DNA of 8,302 nt from CBIHLX01 sp966210935 (lineage in GTDB: Bacteria; Patescibacteriota; Saccharimonadia; Saccharimonadales; Saccharimonadaceae), in NCBI GenBank assembly GCA_966210935.1, contig CBIHLX010000035.1, forward strand, positions 1-8,302, in the 5' to 3' direction. Each line of letters opens with the position of its first letter. Position 1 is the first letter of the stretch. Below the pieces are notes generated by a model. That model was not told where the DNA came from. It saw nothing but the letters and a program-made list of their open reading frames with translations, and did not search any database. The translations under genes and the position numbers were made by a program. Below, piece after piece: positions 6,096-8,302 of this stretch.

Positions 6096-7324
6096 ACCAA
6101 GGCTCCTTGTTTCATGCGGCCATACATAGTCATACACTGCTTGGCGACATCACGCCATGAGATACGGGTATACTCGTATTTAATATTTTGCTTGAGCTCT
6201 GTCGCAAGTGCAGGGGACGTAGCGATACCAACCAGCTGATCGGCCAGTGCATCGATGTCCCAGAAATCGTAGCGGAAGATACTGTGGAGCACCTCGCCGA
6301 CGCCGGATTGCTTACTAATAATCAGCGCAGCGTCATGGTGAGCCGCTTCAAGTGCAGTCAGGCCAAACGGCTCACTTACTGAGCTCATAACAAACACATC
6401 CGCTATACTATACGCATCGCGCCACTGCTTACCGCGCACAAAGCCCGTAAAGAAGACTTTATCAGAGATACCCAGTTCAGCACTTAGGGCAATCAGCTCA
6501 TCGCGCTGCTCGCCGTCACCCGCAAGCAGGAAAACAAGCTTGTCGTGCTTCTGTGAGGCTCGCGCCGCTGCGCGAATAAAATGCGTCAGCCCCTTTTGGA
6601 TCGTAAAGCGAGTTACTGTGGCAACCACGGTAAAACCCTCGTTCTTAAGTGATTCGAGGTAGCGGTAGGTTCGGCGGTCATATTCATATTCATCGCTAAA
6701 TGTCGTTACATCGATAGCATTATGAACAACCTCTACTTTGTCGGCGGAGATCCCGTAACGCTGCACGATAATACTCTTCGTGATATTACTGACAGCAATA
6801 ATCCGATCAGCCATCATCAAGCCTTGATATTCAATTTCATGGACAATCGGGTTGCCAAACTTTTCGCCTGAACGATCAAACTCTGTTGCGTGCACATGCA
6901 CAATCAATGGCGCATCGGTCAGCTGCTTGGCGCGTATACCTGCCTCCATTGTCAGCCAGTCGTGGGCATGGATCGCATCGGGCTGATTATCGGCAACGAG
7001 CTCTTCAATATACTGGACATATCGCTTCTGTACGCCGCGGATATCACGCACATCGTCAGCTTTGATGTCGTCTAACTGCCTGGTAGTTGCATACTTACTG
7101 TCATAGGCACCAAGCAGGCCGTATCGATCGAGTGGCTGTAGCGGCAAGGCCGCGTGAACTTTCATAAACTCAGTTTCAGGATGATGTGCAGAGTAGGGGA
7201 CAACGAAATCAATCTGGGCGCCCTCAAGAGCAAGTGCCTTTGACATGTGATAACATGCCACACCAAGTCCTCCGCTATTGTGCGGCGGGAGCTCCCACCC
7301 GAGCATTAGTATGTTCATACCCAT
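6092..7324 (-). CDS. GT4 glycosyltransferase, glycogen-synthase-like
   Basis: Predicted to transfer glucosyl units from a nucleotide sugar (or make a glucan precursor) in the cytoplasm. The 410-residue GT-B fold shows a first strand MNILMLGWE (3-11) with the glycine-rich loop SGGLGVACYHM (17-27). HAHDW (119-123) and HATEFDR (145-151) follow, then the second domain with TRFTIQKGL (238-246), which supplies the Arg/Lys that bind the donor phosphates. The retaining-GT E-x7-E motif is SEPFGLTALEA (317-327; Glu318 and Glu326). Operon partners GH57 and GH15 point to an alpha-1,4-glucan product, but GT4 also contains sucrose, trehalose and maltose-1-phosphate synthases. First gene of the operon, behind the promoter at 7373-7401. 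ATG 7324 is used here; Met3 (7318) is a possible alternative. The leader has an SD-hairpin-AUG arrangement. No ADP-glucose pyrophosphorylase or phosphorylase gene is in the window. Confidence 0.92.
   Translation of the reverse strand: MGMNILMLGWELPPHNSGGLGVACYHMSKALALEGAQIDFVVPYSAHHPETEFMKVHAALPLQPLDRYGLLGAYDSKYATTRQLDDIKADDVRDIRGVQKRYVQYIEELVADNQPDAIHAHDWLTMEAGIRAKQLTDAPLIVHVHATEFDRSGEKFGNPIVHEIEYQGLMMADRIIAVSNITKSIIVQRYGISADKVEVVHNAIDVTTFSDEYEYDRRTYRYLESLKNEGFTVVATVTRFTIQKGLTHFIRAAARASQKHDKLVFLLAGDGEQRDELIALSAELGISDKVFFTGFVRGKQWRDAYSIADVFVMSSVSEPFGLTALEAAHHDAALIISKQSGVGEVLHSIFRYDFWDIDALADQLVGIATSPALATELKQNIKYEYTRISWRDVAKQCMTMYGRMKQGALV
6093..6108 (-). promoter_or_regulatory. Shine-Dalgarno and GTG start of the GH57 gene
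   Basis: AAGGAG (on + as CTCCTT, 6103-6108) is 7 bases before GTG 6095-6093. The start overlaps the glycosyltransferase stop as GTGA. This sets the GH57 start 14 codons inside the longest open frame and indicates translational coupling. Confidence 0.8.
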
Positions 7325-7351
7325 TTTGCGGAGTTTGTCCGCTTGCTCCTT
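7322..7351 (-). promoter_or_regulatory. Shine-Dalgarno separated from the start codon by a hairpin
   Basis: On the - strand: AAGGAG (7351-7346), CAA, a perfect 5-bp hairpin GCGGA-CAAAC-TCCGC (7342-7328), AAA, then ATG 7324. Linear spacing is 21 bases, too long for efficient initiation. With the hairpin folded only six unpaired bases remain, so the fold would bring the site into normal range. AAGGAG is the same site used for the GH57 gene downstream. Confidence 0.6.
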
Positions 7352-7372
7352 TTCGTTTGTCTGCTTGCCACC

Positions 7373-7401
7373 ATTATAGTTTGGCGCTTATGGTTTGACA
7401 A
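7373..7401 (-). promoter_or_regulatory. Promoter of the four-gene glucan operon
   Basis: On the - strand, TTGTCA (7401-7396) and TATAAT (7378-7373) are separated by exactly 17 bases. The predicted start near 7366 gives a leader of about 40 bases containing the Shine-Dalgarno and hairpin. This is the only clear promoter found upstream of the operon. Confidence 0.85.
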
Positions 7402-7481
7402 CAGTTTTTAAGGGGAAATTATGGATATGCCGTGTTTTTTACATTGACCGTGTTTACCTCTGTAAATATTAAGCACAAGAT

Positions 7482-7490
7482 TGTTATACT
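7482..7490 (+). promoter_or_regulatory. Extended -10 promoter of the MscS-type gene, probably leaderless
   Basis: TG (7482-7483), one base, then TATACT (7485-7490). The box ends 6 bases before ATG 7497, so the predicted first base is the A of the start codon. The GAGG at 7492-7495 is only one base from ATG, too close to act as a Shine-Dalgarno. A second, weaker possibility is TTGACC (7444-7449), a 17-base spacer and TATTAA (7467-7472), with a leader of about 18 bases. Confidence 0.55.
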
Positions 7491-7496
7491 TGAGGC

Positions 7497-8302
7497 ATGA
7501 ACAGCCCCTTTAACCCTGACAGCGCCTTCCACGACATCCAGTCATTCTTTATGCAACCAAACGCGTTTCGTTCCGTCTTAATCCTCATCGTCGCAATTGT
7601 CGTCGCCTACATTGCCAGCAAGTACCTTGCAAAAGCAATCATTTACGTTGCGCAGCGTGTTGCCGTTCATACAGACAATGTTTCCAACGAAGAAACTTTG
7701 GTTAAGCTAAGGCAAGTCGAGACCTACCTGAGTATTGCTGTTGCTGCAGTGCGGGCGCTTGTCGTGGCTGTCGTAGCCTATACGACCTGGCGATTCTTGA
7801 GCCCTGTCGCTAGTAGCGGAGCAGCGGCAATCGGTGCCAGCGCCTTCTTTATTGTTTTTGCCGGTGCCACCCTTGGCCTCTTACTGCGTGACATCACCGT
7901 TGGCGCAACTATGATCCTCGAGCACTGGTTTCATGTTGGGGATTTCATTAAGGTTGAGCCTTTTATCGATGTCAGTGGTGTGGTCGAACAATTCACGCTT
8001 CGATCAACCAAGCTTCGCAGCCTCAGCGGGGAAGTCATCTGGGTTCACAACCAGCAGGTTCAGGCCGTTCACGTTACACCACGTGGTGTTCACACACTCG
8101 CCGTTGATGTCTTTGTGCGCGACCTTGAAATCGGTAAAAAGACGGTTAAGCGCCTTATCGGCACCATGCCGACCGGCCCAATGATGCTTGCACGTCCACT
8201 ACATATCACAAATAGCGAGCAGTGGGGCGACGATCTCTGGCGCATTACTATCATGGGTGAAACAGCACCAGGTCGTGAGTGGCTGATTGAGAAGTTCTTC
8301 GT
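7497..8302 (+). CDS. MscS-family mechanosensitive ion channel (3' end outside window)
   Basis: Inner-membrane channel opened by membrane tension, releasing small solutes on hypo-osmotic shock. The 268 residues in the window show membrane helices at about 24-46 and 76-101. The pore-lining third helix begins near 108 and is Ala/Gly-rich (SSGAAAIGASAFF, GATLGLLLRD). The segment to about 150 ends in HVGDFIKV, matching the RAGEYVDL transition of MscS. The beta domain follows (SGVVEQFTLRSTKLRSLSGE, then WVHNQ where MscS has IPNG). The remaining alpha/beta vestibule runs off the right edge without a stop, so length and C-terminus are unknown. It is transcribed away from the glucan operon across a 172-base spacer. 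ATG 7497 is the first Met, begins just before the first helix, and fits a leaderless start. Family assignment is firm; subtype is not. Confidence 0.9.
   Translation, partial: MNSPFNPDSAFHDIQSFFMQPNAFRSVLILIVAIVVAYIASKYLAKAIIYVAQRVAVHTDNVSNEETLVKLRQVETYLSIAVAAVRALVVAVVAYTTWRFLSPVASSGAAAIGASAFFIVFAGATLGLLLRDITVGATMILEHWFHVGDFIKVEPFIDVSGVVEQFTLRSTKLRSLSGEVIWVHNQQVQAVHVTPRGVHTLAVDVFVRDLEIGKKTVKRLIGTMPTGPMMLARPLHITNSEQWGDDLWRITIMGETAPGREWLIEKFF

Noticed and set aside
6096..6137. Longer GH57 N-terminus from ATG 6137
   Set aside because: The extra 14 residues overlap the glycosyltransferase end and precede the Shine-Dalgarno at 6103-6108, which points to GTG 6095.
7421..7447. Eight-codon upstream ORF (MDMPCFLH) with AAGGGG 5 bases before it
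   Set aside because: No convincing promoter would transcribe the site. The likely MscS promoter lies downstream of it, so the match may be chance.

Overview
The window looks like chromosomal DNA from a small-genome bacterium of the Candidate Phyla Radiation, most likely Candidatus Saccharibacteria (TM7). This rests on the tightly packed layout, the style of the LysM-CHAP surface protein, the C-terminally extended bL33 and the intracellular alpha-glucan cluster. It is an inference, since no rRNA or other phylogenetic marker is present beyond bL33. TGA is used as a stop codon (end of the glycosyltransferase and of the glucoamylase), so the recoded TGA of Gracilibacteria/Absconditabacteria does not apply.

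Layout, left to right. Bases 1-224 hold no gene I can defend. A membrane-anchored LysM-LysM-CHAP cell-wall hydrolase follows on the + strand (to 1436). Its reading frame is open back to 225 and its true start appears to be upstream of the first ATG/GTG/TTG. Next, still on +, come a hairpin, a well-formed promoter and tRNA-Thr(GGU), then rpmG (bL33) and a 90-residue two-helix membrane protein. That last gene meets a - strand operon tail to tail with only 3 bases between stop codons.

The - strand operon (7324 down to 2241) has one clear sigma70-type promoter (TTGTCA-17-TATAAT) and four translationally coupled genes. In order they are a GT4 glycogen-synthase-like glycosyltransferase, a GH57 alpha-glucan-active enzyme, a GH15 glucoamylase-type hydrolase, and a 228-residue protein of unknown function. 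All neighbouring genes overlap by 4-8 bases. None of the enzymes has a signal peptide, so the set reads as a cytoplasmic module for making, trimming and mobilising a glycogen-like storage glucan. The unknown fourth protein is probably part of that pathway or its control.

A divergent + strand gene at the right edge encodes an MscS-type mechanosensitive channel, cut off by the end of the window.

The most interesting signals are regulatory. Two genes (1965 and 7497) start 6-7 bases after an extended -10 box and so look leaderless. The first gene of the glucan operon has a perfect small hairpin sitting exactly between its Shine-Dalgarno sequence and its start codon. The LysM-CHAP gene seems to use a non-canonical AUU (or AUC) start behind a good Shine-Dalgarno sequence. 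One terminator works in both orientations and runs directly into the next promoter.
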